A stretch of 64,000 bases of DNA from Allolobophora icterica (lineage: Eukaryota > Annelida > Clitellata > Crassiclitellata > Lumbricidae): positions 28,743,028 through 28,807,027 of the forward strand of contig OY744608.1 of NCBI GenBank assembly GCA_963556255.1, given 5' to 3'. Below, piece after piece: positions 46,170 through 57,330 of the stretch. A program made the translations under genes and the position numbers. The notes beneath the pieces were generated by a model. It was not told where the DNA came from. It was given only the letters and a program-made list of their open reading frames with translations, and made no database searches. The stretch's first letter is position 1; every line of letters begins with the position of its first letter.

Positions 46170-47477
46170 ATGCAATCAGATATTCTAAGATTTACCGAAA
46201 ATACTCTCATAGATGAGGGAATTGAGAAATACGAAGTTCACGACTATGAACCGGTGTCTGGAACGAATCTAAACACAGCTGGAGATATTCGTATAAATAT
46301 CGAGCTTCAAGATTTGTTCAGCCACCCCTCCGAGTCGTACCTGCTTTTCGAGGGTAGACTGACAAAAGCGGATAATACAGCATACGTCAATGCAGACGCT
46401 ACGGTTTTAGTTAACAATTGACTGATGCATCTCTTCAGCCAGATATCCTATACCCTATCGAATCAAGAAATAGAAACCGTGTTTAATCCAGGACAAGCGA
46501 CAACTATGCTGGGCTTGCTGAAATATCCTAACGACTTCGCTCTCGCGCAAGGACTTAACCAATTATGGACAAAAGACACCGCGGCGACTGCTGCTATTGC
46601 CGATAACATAGGATTTGCGATAAGACAATCGTATCTCATTCGGAAACCGGATGCAAAGGGCACATTCAGCTTCATAGTGCCTCTAAAGCACATTTTCGGA
46701 TTCTGCGAGGACTACGATAAAGTCGTGTACGGCATGAAGCAGACTCTAACGCTCGTTCGCAAATCGGACGACGACGCTATCTTTAGAGCTCGCGGCGCCG
46801 ATGATGCGGCTACTTTAGCGGCGAGGGGTAAAGTCAACCTTAGTAAAATTTCATGGTTTATGCCGCACGTGATTGCCTCTGACATGGAAAGAATGCAGCT
46901 GTATCAAACGATCGAAGCGAAGACAACGGTACCAGTAGCGTATCGAGCCCATTTTTGTGATACTATAGCGGTTCCTCAATCTACGACATTTAGCTGGCGA
47001 CTTAGCGTAAAGACGGCATCAGAAAAACCCAGGTACATTATAGTTGGATTTCAAACTAATCGAAGCGGTAATCAACTAGCTAATCCATCAATTTTCGATC
47101 ATTGCGATATCAAGAACGTGTACGCGATGTTGAACCAGGACAAATATCCGGCATGCGATTACAACCTATCATTCCCGAATCAACAGTTTTCGAGAGCTTA
47201 CAGAGATGCCGCGACTTTTAGCGAAAAGTTCTACGGAATGGACCAGTTGATAACTCAGAGCAACATCACTCCAGCCGACTACAAAGACTTATACCCGCTT
47301 TTCGTTTTGGATGTAAGTAAACAATCGGAAAGACTAAAGTCGTCGGTTGTAGACGTTCAGATCAAGGCTACCTTCAATGCTGCGGTCCCAGCTGGAACTG
47401 AAGCTTACGCACTCGTCATTTCGGATAAATTGCTAAAATTCCAATCAGATGGTCAGAAGATGAACGTAGTATATTAA
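46170..47477 (+). pseudogene. Double-jelly-roll major capsid protein, one nonsense codon
   Basis: About 436 codons in one frame, broken by a single in-frame TGA at 46419-46421 after 83 residues. Translation can resume at Met 46425, but that would lose the first strands of the N-terminal jelly roll. Recognised by overall Polinton major-capsid pattern: an Asn-Leu-Asn-Thr-Ala-Gly-Asp-Ile start region, a Leu-Phe-Ser-Gln-Ile-Ser-Tyr block, a Leu-Lys-His-Ile-Phe-Gly-Phe-Cys-Glu-Asp-Tyr block, a Pro-Arg-Tyr-Ile-Ile-Val-Gly-Phe-Gln block typical of the second jelly roll, and a Tyr-Pro-Leu-Phe-Val-Leu-Asp-Val end region. In the family it forms the hexon-like trimers of an icosahedral shell. TGA serves as an ordinary stop in neighbouring genes, so this is a mutation rather than a coding TGA. 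Confidence 0.88.
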
Positions 47478-47505
47478 AGAAACTATTTTCTAATATAAAA
47501 AGAAC

Positions 47506-48258
47506 ATGAAACTCTTACAACTGAAATCGTTAATGAAGGAACACGGAATAAAGTCGAGGTATATGAACAAACCCGAACTGCTAAGAATACTCGTTGAGAA
47601 GGGTATTTTACCGGAATCAGAATTGCCCGAACCAGCGAAGGAGAAAAGACAAGCATTACCTAAACACGAGTATTTAAAAACTATTAGAAATAATCCTATA
47701 AGCGTTGAGATACTAGACAAAAACACTAACATAGTCTTCACCTTCCAATCGTTGTATAAGGCGAGTATGGCTTTTAAAATCTGTATCCCCACACTGAAGG
47801 CTTATAACGGAAAAGTATGGAGAGATCGATACGCAATTACGGTGCACGAGAGTAGCAGTAGTGAGGAGAGTAGTAGTGAGGAGGAGAGCAGCGTCAGTGA
47901 GGAGAGCAGCGTCAGTGAGGAGAGTAGCAGTAGTGAGGAGAGTAGCAGTAGTGAGGAGAGCAGCAGTAGTGAAGAGAGTAGCACCAGTGACGAGAGTACC
48001 GCTATTGAGGAGAGTAGCACCAGTGACGAGAGTACCGCTATTGAGGAGAGTAGCAGTAGTGAAGAGAGTAGCACCAGTGACGAGAGTACCGCTATTGAGG
48101 AGAGTAGCAGTAGTGAGGAGAGTAGTGTGGAGAGAGCAGGACCAGGGATACTGAGGAGAGCAGCACCAATGATACTAGTGGAGAGAGCAGGACCAGGGGC
48201 AGCAGCAGTAATAATGAGAGCAGTAGCAGAGTGGAGAGAGCGGCGGCAGCAGCAGTGA
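47506..48258 (+). CDS. SAP plus NUMOD1-like protein with acidic Ser/Glu repeats
   Basis: 250 residues from ATG 47506. Residues about 3-36 form a SAP DNA-binding motif (Leu-Lys-Ser-Leu-Met-Lys-x-His-Gly-Ile, then Lys-Pro-Glu-Leu-Leu-Arg-Ile-Leu). Residues about 65-112 look like a NUMOD1-type DNA-binding helix-turn-helix (Ser-Leu-Tyr-Lys-Ala-x-x-Ala-Phe, then Tyr-Asn-Gly-Lys-Val-Trp). A tract of nearly 100 residues of Glu-Ser-Ser-Ser units follows, built from 15-30 bp tandem DNA repeats. After 48125 the frame turns Ala/Arg/Gly-rich, while the Ser/Glu-rich character reappears in another frame, so slippage has probably shifted the C-terminus. A DNA-bridging or genome-condensation role is inferred. 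Confidence 0.65.
   Translation: MKLLQLKSLMKEHGIKSRYMNKPELLRILVEKGILPESELPEPAKEKRQALPKHEYLKTIRNNPISVEILDKNTNIVFTFQSLYKASMAFKICIPTLKAYNGKVWRDRYAITVHESSSSEESSSEEESSVSEESSVSEESSSSEESSSSEESSSSEESSTSDESTAIEESSTSDESTAIEESSSSEESSTSDESTAIEESSSSEESSVERAGPGILRRAAPMILVERAGPGAAAVIMRAVAEWRERRQQQ
47850..48130 (+). repeat. Coding tandem repeat (Ser/Glu-rich)
   Basis: Short units such as GAGAGTAGCAGTAGTGAG and GACGAGAGTACCGCTATTGAG recur many times. Replication slippage here explains the variable length and probable frame change. Confidence 0.85.
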
Positions 48259-48385
48259 GGAGAAGATCTAATTAATTTCGAGGAGAGTACTGGTTAGTTA
48301 TAAGAATTTAAATAGATTTGGATAATTTCTATTTAAATTCTACGTATGACCTGAATTCCATTGTTAGACCAGTCATCCTCTATCA

Positions 48386-49420
48386 CTAAGGTCGCAAGAA
48401 TGCCGCTGAAAAGTCTCTAGCTATTATGTTTACAGCGATGGATGAATAAACTAATATCTCGAGGTAATCGGTACCGGTTAGAAAAACTATAGTACTACCG
48501 GTTGAATTGTTATGCGCAATTCCCGTACCCCCTCCACCCGCAATTTGCATATGCGACACCCCGTTTTTATACAGGAAGACGTTACCATAAGAGGTATTAC
48601 TCGCGCTACAAAATTCTATGAACGTCGTAACGATATAGTATCCGGCTTTACCAGGAGTGAAACGAGTCGGTCCTGTACTGTTATCACTACTATCGGTATT
48701 GAATCTTACTCTATCGAAAGAAACTCTTGTGTGAGTTGCAGCGACTATGGCTTGGTGAGATATAGTGTAAACGCTAAACGCGGGTCCGACTGCAGTCGTA
48801 TCAACATATTTTTTAGTCGCTGCATCGCCATCACCGCCGGGATCGCGTAGGCCCGTAATGTAGGCACCATGCATAAAGATGGGCTTATACACATGTATTT
48901 TAGAAGGAGGAGTGCCATCCGTCGACTTAACCATCTCTAAGACGGTCTCATCATTTATTCTAAAACGAAATCCATCCGTCGATTGCGATATAATCGGTTG
49001 GTTTAATCGACCTTCTATTTTATTCGTTGTATTTCCTAACAATATAATAACCAAATCCTTACATCCTATCACCCGCTTAAGGTCCCTACCGATGCTTAAG
49101 AATAGGTCACCAGTCATGGTATCACCTGTTTTAGACACTTTCGAAGCAGTTCGTTCATCGACGTATGTCTTATCACCGTCGCGATTCGTTATCAAATCTA
49201 TGGCTTGTCCTCGACTTAGAGCCTCATCCATTCCTGCTTCCGAAGTGTTCGTTGTAGGTAAACCTTTTATCGCGTGACCGTTCATATTTAAATTTCCCGT
49301 GAAGGCGTTCGTTCCATCTAACCTAACAAAAGTATTATTTACCTGAGTCAGCGTAACGCCTCCAGTCACTATTCTTTCAACTGACGCAGCAGCAGTTCGT
49401 CCAAATTTATCAACAGGCAT
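48386..49420 (-). CDS. Trimeric fibre protein: phage-tail-like shaft and C1q-like head
   Basis: 344 residues from ATG 49420, convergent to the plus-strand block. The shaft (residues about 35-210) has phage tail-fibre style repeats: Thr-Gly-Asn-Leu-Asn-Met-Asn-Gly at 41-48, Gly-Asp-Thr-Met-Thr-Gly-Asp-Leu at 99-106, and Ile-Thr-Gly-Leu-Arg-Asp-Pro with a following Asp-Ala-Ala-Thr-Lys-Lys-Tyr-Val-Asp at 188-207. The head (about 213-344) matches the C1q/TNF-like jelly roll: Arg-Val-Arg-Phe-Asn, Pro-Gly-Lys-Ala-Gly-Tyr-Tyr, Val-Phe-Leu-Tyr-Lys-Asn-Gly, and a final Phe-x-Ala-Ala-Phe-Leu. Such proteins form homotrimers. A receptor-binding spike on the Polinton particle is inferred. The frame is intact. 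Confidence 0.8.
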   Translation of the reverse strand: MPVDKFGRTAAASVERIVTGGVTLTQVNNTFVRLDGTNAFTGNLNMNGHAIKGLPTTNTSEAGMDEALSRGQAIDLITNRDGDKTYVDERTASKVSKTGDTMTGDLFLSIGRDLKRVIGCKDLVIILLGNTTNKIEGRLNQPIISQSTDGFRFRINDETVLEMVKSTDGTPPSKIHVYKPIFMHGAYITGLRDPGGDGDAATKKYVDTTAVGPAFSVYTISHQAIVAATHTRVSFDRVRFNTDSSDNSTGPTRFTPGKAGYYIVTTFIEFCSASNTSYGNVFLYKNGVSHMQIAGGGGTGIAHNNSTGSTIVFLTGTDYLEILVYSSIAVNIIARDFSAAFLRP

Positions 49421-49444
49421 GTTTTGTATACACGATATAATTAT

Positions 49445-49870
49445 TTAACATAATTCGTTTATAACTTCTTGAAATTTACAACCATCGTTGCACGTTTTCT
49501 TCAACACGTACAGACATAAATGACCGCAAAACACTTGGCCGTCTTTTTGTATTCGCTCGCTGTTGTAAAGCAACGGTCTTTGTAGATATTTTATTAATTC
49601 CGTAGGGGGAGGAAGACCGTAACTATCGAAATATATTTTCTCTTTACCGTTCTTTAAAAAGCCGACCCAATGGTTGCCTACCCCATTAGAATCGTCTAGG
49701 TTTAATATCCCACACTCATTCCGGCTAGGTTTCTTCGGTAGGGTGTCTCGTAAGAACACACCTCTAAAATTCGGAATATTTAGTTTCTTCGCAGCATCCA
49801 ATAATTCAAAATTCGTTAACGGATGATTTGGAAGAACTACGCCTTCGACATCGATTTGTTTAACGCTCAT
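49445..49870 (-). CDS. Adenain-type cysteine protease
   Basis: 141 residues from ATG 49870 (AATATAAAATG context). Catalytic candidates are His67 (Gly-Asn-His-Trp-Val-Gly), Asp82 (Tyr-Phe-Asp-Ser-Tyr-Gly), Gln108 and Cys115 (Phe-Cys-Gly-His-Leu-Cys). The seven-residue spacing from Gln108 to Cys115 agrees with the adenovirus maturation protease. It would process capsid and core precursors during particle maturation. It is shorter than adenovirus adenain, as is common for Polinton proteases. It lies between the polymerase and the fibre. The frame is intact. Confidence 0.9.
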   Translation of the reverse strand: MSVKQIDVEGVVLPNHPLTNFELLDAAKKLNIPNFRGVFLRDTLPKKPSRNECGILNLDDSNGVGNHWVGFLKNGKEKIYFDSYGLPPPTELIKYLQRPLLYNSERIQKDGQVFCGHLCLYVLKKTCNDGCKFQEVINELC

Positions 49871-49871
49871 T

Positions 49872-52800
49872 TTATATTAGAGAATAATGACCATATGCTA
49901 AAGTATGGACACCGTCTTGCTGAATCACTCGTTTATCATCGTCGGCTGAGAGAGCCACCTTGTTGACTTCTTCGGTGTAGATTTCGTGAAGGTGGGATCG
50001 AATGACATTCATCTTTCTCGATTGTTCTCGTTTGGTGAACAAGCAGTCTCTATAATCTTCGTGAGTGATAGATTTCTTGACGACGTTCTTCTTAACGCCT
50101 TTACATTTCTTGTGGTCTACTCCAGCCATCTTGTACGAATACAACTTCGACCTCAAACCAACGAATTCTTCGATCTGTTTTCCCGCTGCCTCGTCTTTGA
50201 ACATACCTATAACCTTTTTATTAATACCAGTTTCTATACCGGATGGATGGTCCTTAGGATAGTCGCTAGTGTCGAACCTGCTTCTAATGTCAGGCGCTAT
50301 ATCGGCGTAGAAGTCTTCGGTCTTAATTTCATAAGCTAGAGAATCCGTATCCGTAAAAAGTAACTTTGCTCTATCTTCGTACTTTTTCTTGATGTAATTA
50401 TAGTGGAAATCAAACATTATTGTCTTGCTCAAGTCTAAAATACACATACCGAGATATATAGGCTTGTTGTAATATAGTTTCGTGCGTTTCATATGAATGG
50501 CGATTAGGTTTTCATCAAAAATAGTTCGAGTGTCGTAGCTCGTTTTCGCCGCTAGTTTTATAGCTTGCTTCTCGCTGGAAACTAGTTTTATGTCTACTCG
50601 AGATTCTATATTTTCACACGTCTTCCCAAACACACTATTATTCATTAGCTTGAAAAAGTCTTTCTCGAAATCGTTGGTGGCTCTAGTCCTCAGGCTGGTA
50701 TTTAGATCGATATATTTTTTCAGCCAGGCGCTTTCTTCAAACTTAATTCCGCGATGAATTTTGGTTATCTTCAAGCCTAGGCTTTCGTACAGCTTTAGAT
50801 TTTCGTAATGGACTATGTACTTTACTTTATCGTTCAGGTTTGGAATGAGTTTAGGCACAGTTGAAGATTCGGGTGTAATATTCTCAGGAGCAAGAGGGTA
50901 GTCGTTGTGAAGATCGTGCAAATCTCTTAGGTATTCCAGGTCCACTTCTAATATACTCGGCGTTGATCTCCAGTCGTTTAGCTCATCATTACCCATCCAC
51001 CGGAACCCGTGAGTTGGTAGATTCGTACACATAGCCCCTCCGTACAAATTGTTAGCGTCTAAATAGGTTATAAATGATGAAGGCTTGCTGTCATCAAACG
51101 AGGGCATTTACTTATTGTTCGCCTGCCCGTAACGATGTGAAATGGTACTAACACCGCCTCTTATCCCGTGTTTAACCATTAGTATCATATCGTAATCGCT
51201 CAACAACTCCAACTCTACTCCAGTCAACTTTAATGCGGCGTCCCAAGCAAGACCTGGAGAAGTATAATACCAAGCGGGGTCTAGACCATAGTTCTCGCAG
51301 CACACGTCTCTAAAATTCTCAAACACGTCGGCGAGCAGGAGAACATCGGACAGGTTATATAAATCGTGGTATTCTCTAAACGTTTTAAATCCGAATTCAT
51401 TCCATACCACCCGTGCATGGTTGTAGTCTTCATCGCTAATGTCTGAGTCGTTAAGTCTCGAATAGAATGCCGACTTCGGTGGTAGTTCTGTTTCGTTCAG
51501 GCGATCGATAGAATCAACGTGATCGTAAGGATACGCTCCTTTTCGAAGCAAGAGATCGAGCTGATTACCAGAGTAGTGCTTGCTTATATTTTTACACCGG
51601 TCTTTGCTTAGGTTCCTCGATAAAGCGTCGAGACTCGAAGCCATAAATCGAAAACTATCGACGAAACGTAATTCACGTTTAACCTCTACTTCCTTATCTT
51701 CTTTACCCACAAACTTATCAACTACAACTTCTCTGCTAAATGAGATGTACTTTTCTTCGTTGCAAGGAATGCAGTTAATCTTTTCATTATCATCGCCTCG
51801 TAGTTTCTTTACGAATAAATGACTGTCGTATCCGGATAAATTATGTAGCAGTACTGGTATAAACTTAGGGACTCTATAACGTAGATTACAAATGTTATGA
51901 GCGGCCCCTCTATATTTTCCAGTTAAATGACAGTGGTCTCGAACTCGATCATCGTCTAGTTCGCCTTCGCAAATGTGGCAAACAGTAGCCGAGTTGTATA
52001 GCTCCTTGTCTTCCTTCCCGAATATCATATCTTTTGGAAATTTAAATCGCTTGTAAATATCTTTTATATCGTCTATAAGAGTGTCTACAAATATCTGCGC
52101 TACATCATCGCCTTCGTTCTTCGCTGTGAACATTACGGGGGCTTTCGAATATAAGTCATCATCGAAACATTTTATGTAATAACAGAAAGAACTTGGAACG
52201 TGTTTTTGGTATTTGTTGGTGTAGGACGTGTTAGGATCTGGTTGACAAGTGTCTATAGGTTTAATAAAACTTTCGAAATCGGCGTAAACTACAAAGGGGA
52301 CCCTCATCTTTCTATAATAATTTTTAAAACTCAACATAGTTCCCGGTTCTGGAAGTTCTATCTTTTGCGCCTCGTGTTGGGAACAGTACTCGGTGTGTCT
52401 AGTAAGGTATTCTATTCGTGTATAACCGGTTAAACATCTTTTGCAATAGTACATCGAACTATGGTTATGTTCCGTTCGTGTCGACATCAATCTGTTAAAG
52501 TTCTTTATCCAACAATAATGCTTCTTTTCTCCATCAGAAATGAGTAATAGATCTACACACCGATCGTTCTCATGCTTTGATAAATATAGTGGGAACAGGT
52601 TAACATCTTTCTCGTATCCAAAAACATTAATACTAACATTATTATTTCTCTCAAACCCGCTTATCACATTAGCATCCGCCGCTGCTGGGAATTCGATACC
52701 GGACCAATTAAGTTCCTCAGACTGCTTGATTAATTCTTTCGTAATTCTTTCCGAATCTCTCACAACAGGGTTTAAGGCTCTCGTTACGCACCACTTGAAA

Positions 52801-53648
52801 CATTCTTCGTCTTCGTTCTTCATATTAATAATTCCCTTTTTATTCGCTAAACATTTCGGTAGTGGAATGTAAGAACTACCTTTCAACGGTTTGTAAACAA
52901 CCGTGTTGATTTCTAATTTTTGAACCGCTCTGAGCCTCCAGTTACTACCTCGCATCTGGAAGGCAGCCATCGACTCAATAATTTTATCTTTCGCGTTGTT
53001 ATAAATTTCGTTTACATCGGTGGAATCTAGAATCACCTCAGTCCTTGAAACGAATGGAAAATCTTTGGCATCTACTTCTCCAGTCTTCATATCAACGCGC
53101 TCCATTGCGCAGGTAAGGACAAAATTGGTCTTTGTCTGACGATTCTTTAACAACAAGTCGACCGCCTGTGCTCGAACGGCGTTAAGAAAAGATGTGGCAT
53201 CGATACCCTTAGCTCCCTCTACCGTGTATTGTTTCGTGAAGCCCTTGATAGCCGAAGCCGTTTGGTGAATTTCAAACTTTGGTTTATTAAATATTTTCCT
53301 AAAATACGAAGTAATTTTTGTTTGCATTACTCCAAAATTCTCCTTTACGATTTTCATTGGTTGCTTAGGTATGTTCCTTTCAATCACCTTAGCACATGTA
53401 TCAATCGCTGACATAGTTTTGTCGTAAAGTTTTCGTGCTTGTGTTGGGATTGGTGCGGGTGCTTGTGTTGGGATTGGTGCGGGTGCTTGTGTTGGGATTG
53501 GTGCGAAATGTGAGGGAATTAGCGTTTGAGTCTCGTTAGCTTCAATTTTAGCGATCAACTCCGCTTTCCGCAGTCTCGTATATCCAACGAAGCCGCTCTG
53601 CTTGGCGATTTTTCTTAATTCGATAACAGTTTTCTTCGAGTATTCCAT
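49872..53648 (-). pseudogene. Protein-primed-type DNA polymerase B, one nonsense codon
   Basis: About 1258 codons in one frame from ATG 53648, with a TAA at 51108-51110 after residue 846; the rest (411 codons) begins with ATG directly after the stop. Order: SAP motif 1-40; three Pro-Thr-Gln-Ala-Pro repeats at about 50-72; a zinc motif with Cys402, Cys405, His418 and Cys422; Exo I Asp457-Phe-Glu-Ser-Phe; an endonuclease VII-like zinc segment 557-590; Exo II His602-Asn-Leu-Ser-Gly-Tyr-Asp608; and Exo III Tyr764 to Asp774. After the stop come motif A (Tyr-Leu-Asp-Ala-Asn-Asn-Leu-Tyr), motif B (Lys-x2-Asn-Asn-Ser-Val-Phe-Gly) and motif C (Thr-Asp-Thr-Asp-Ser). All catalytic residues remain, but exonuclease and polymerase palms are separated. 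In the family it replicates the element using a protein primer. Confidence 0.92.
51108..51110 (-). other. Premature stop in the polymerase gene
   Basis: In-frame TAA directly followed by ATG. The polymerase reading frame, including motif A eleven residues later, continues without shift. Confidence 0.9.
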
Positions 53649-53741
53649 TTTGTATTGGGTGGTATGTCTTTAAGCTGTTATAAGAAAATATTTTCATATA
53701 TGTTTATATGTGCACACAGGATTTGCCTTTAAGGAGTTATT

Positions 53742-54102
53742 GGCTGATTGTATTTGACCCATGTGTCTAGACTCGTGCATAGCGAAGAGTTTTCATCCTA
53801 CGCTACAGGTTAGTAACTGTTCGCAAACCTAATAGGTCAGGTTTTGAACCCAGGACTGGTCAAAGGCGAAACAACCACATATGGCTAGTTTTTTTTGCCC
53901 GTTTACAGCGTAGTTAGTTTCAACGAATGCGGTGTCGCCCTATGAGGGGCTAGTGGGTATTATGACCCGTGTCTCTAGGTTTGTGCATGGCGGAGATTCT
54001 CTAACCTATAGCAAAGGTTAGTAGGCGAGTTTGAACCTTCTAGGTAGGGGTTTTGAACCTAGGACTGGTCAAATGCGTTAGCTGCCGATCTTTCTATCTA
54101 CT
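53742..54102 (-). repeat. Polinton right terminal inverted repeat (361 bp)
   Basis: Reverse complement of 38920-39280 without visible mismatch, including the run of eight T/A. It ends in CTATCTACT. Confidence 0.95.
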
Positions 54103-54108
54103 ACTGTT
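54103..54108. repeat. Polinton target-site duplication, right
   Basis: ACTGTT, identical to 38914-38919. Confidence 0.95.
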
Positions 54109-54447
54109 CATATTAACAGCCGGTCTTGGTCTTGGTCTTGCGAGACCAAGACCAAGACCTTGAACCTCAAGACCAAGACCAAGACCAAGACCTTGAACCT
54201 CAAGACCAAGACCAAGACCAAGACCTTGAACCTCAAGACCAAGACCAAGACTAAGACTTTTAAAAACGAACTCGAGTGCACTCGAGACCAAGACCTTGGT
54301 CTCGAGGACAACAAGACTGTAAAACGGCTTCAAGTTCAAGTTTGTAAGTTTTGCACACGATTGTCATGCATGGCTAAACATCAGTCTCAGAAGGGCCCCA
54401 AAAATGTTTGCGCCTATAGGGCCCCGTTTTCTGTAAACGCGCCTCTG

Positions 54448-55799
54448 CTGATGGGCCCAACATAGGCAAAGCTTCTGGAGTGAGCTGTAGCCTGTAGGTT
54501 GTAGCAATACGCATGCAACTCGTATGATGCGAGGGACAAGCAGGAGTCTATGGGTAGCTGATCGAATGGTGCCACTATACCTGCATGGGACCAAGAACTA
54601 TACGAAAGCTCGTTCACCAAGAACGGTTTTTGTTTTAGGTATATATGACCAGAGAAAGATAATCAAATGACCTATTGTGCTTGGCCAGAGTTAAGAGTTT
54701 TCTCACCTATATATATGAGCCCCAATTTGAAAAAAAAACTAATGCAAAGTTTCAAACGCAGAAGTTATATGTTCCTGAATTGTTTTGACATATTAGTTAT
54801 TGCTATAGCCAAAAATTTCTGAACTCTCTGCAACTTCAGCATGTTTGACTTACTGATACCATGCAGTAAGAAGCGATTTACAATACTTTAGACGACTGGA
54901 AACCAATGCATTTGTCCGAGATATCCTTGAAGATATGGGCACATATGCCTAATTCTGCGTAGGTAACGAATGAACATATATGACGACTTAAAAATACCAT
55001 TTGCATGGTCAGTGAGAGATAGTATAATTGAAAACAACGCCTAACTTATATACGAACAGCGTCTGCTATAACTCACCAATTGAGTCACTCAGTTTCAAAG
55101 ATTTAAGCCAATCAAATTTTGTAAAGTTGCTGTGAAGTGCCCTACAGTATAGCAGAAATTCAGTATTTTATGGGTTAAGGAGGAGTTTGTTGACTGTCAT
55201 CGAAGACTGTACCTCATCAAAGACAGCAGACAACAGCTGCACAGCGAGTCACACGACAGAATGTCAAATCAAATGCAGATTTGAGAATCATCAGTATAGA
55301 AATGATATCCTAGTGAGTGATTGTCGAGAAGTGCTCCTATAGTGGTGTGGTATATGACGTAAACAGCAGAGGACCAAGCACAGAACCCTATGGAATACCA
55401 CATGCCATCAGCGTACTGGATGAATAATTACCATTTAACTACACTGATTGAATGCGTGTATTATAAGAATATATTATAAGGATAAGAACTAAACCAAGTG
55501 CAGAACTAGAGATCCCAAACCAGTGCATGAGACGACGAAAATGAAGAAAATGGTCGACAGTATCAAAAGCAGCAGACAAGTCAAGAAGAACAAGTGCTGT
55601 CACCTTACCTCTGTCCATTGAGCATATGCAGATTCAGTTGAATGAAACTTACGATATGCAGTCTGAAAAGGGGAGATTATAATAGTGACTTGGATGATAG
55701 ATGAGTTTGCATGCGATTCACGACCATACCTGTTCATTTGTGTTCAAGCTTTTAGATATAAAATTCAACTTTGAGATGGGTCTGTACAAGGGTTGTTCA
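54448..55799 (-). mobile_element. Antisense LINE, right half split by the nest, plus further LINE
   Basis: 54448-54600 holds the minus-strand block Ser-Phe-Ala-Tyr-Val-Gly-Pro-Ile-Ser that continues into the Trp-Lys-Arg-Leu-Ala piece at 37587. Further right, minus-strand fragments (a Ser-Ser-Arg-Leu-Lys-Tyr-Cys-Lys-Ser-Leu-Leu block near 54870, and an RT-like Gly-Ser-Val-Leu-Gly-Pro region near 55370-55410) extend the LINE pattern. Confidence 0.6.

Positions 55800-57330
<1,531 letters not shown>

Larger units (their letters stand above)
38920..54102. mobile_element. Polinton/Maverick element, 15,183 bp
   Basis: Complete element with AG starting both ends, 361-bp terminal inverted repeats and a 6-bp target duplication. 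It encodes the full Polinton hallmark set: DDE integrase with chromodomain, protein-primed-type DNA polymerase B, adenain-like protease, FtsK/HerA-type packaging ATPase, double-jelly-roll major capsid and a probable single-jelly-roll minor capsid. It adds a zinc-ribbon/PLA2 protein, a fibre, SSB-like, dUTPase-like and SAP proteins. Genes lie in three blocks (minus, plus, minus) with almost no spacer. Several genes are interrupted, so this copy is unlikely to replicate or form particles by itself. Confidence 0.97.
38225..54319. mobile_element. hAT-like non-autonomous element B, split by the Polinton
   Basis: Begins CAGTCTTGTTGTC and ends with its complement. The flanking 8-mers CAAAACGG (38217-38224) and TAAAACGG (54320-54327) match at 7 of 8. 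Both subterminal regions are arrays of AAGACC units. Its own left part is 38225-38919 and its right part 54103-54319. A full sister copy without the Polinton is at 61914-62773. Confidence 0.9.
37588..54447. mobile_element. hAT element A (outermost DNA transposon of the nest)
   Basis: Left end CAGAAGCGCGTTTACA (37588) and the complement of right end CAGAGGCGCGTTTACA (ending 54447) match at 15 of 16. The flanking 8-mers CTGATGGA (37580-37587) and CTGATGGG (54448-54455) match at 7 of 8. Its own sequence is only about 450 bp, and includes a decayed transposase trace (a Leu-Ile-Leu-Asp-x-Thr-Pro-Asp-Val-Ser stretch at 37775-37815). The rest is later insertions. Confidence 0.8.

Noticed and set aside
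42637..46421. In-frame TGA codons in two capsid genes as evidence of TGA recoding
   Set aside because: The dUTPase-like gene (ends 44236), the hydrophobic-hairpin gene (ends 44787) and the SAP gene (ends 48258) use TGA as their normal stop, and the polymerase is broken by TAA, so mutation is the simpler explanation.
48512..49277. Plus-strand frames opposite the fibre gene
   Set aside because: Shadows of the intact minus-strand fibre gene; no domain pattern.
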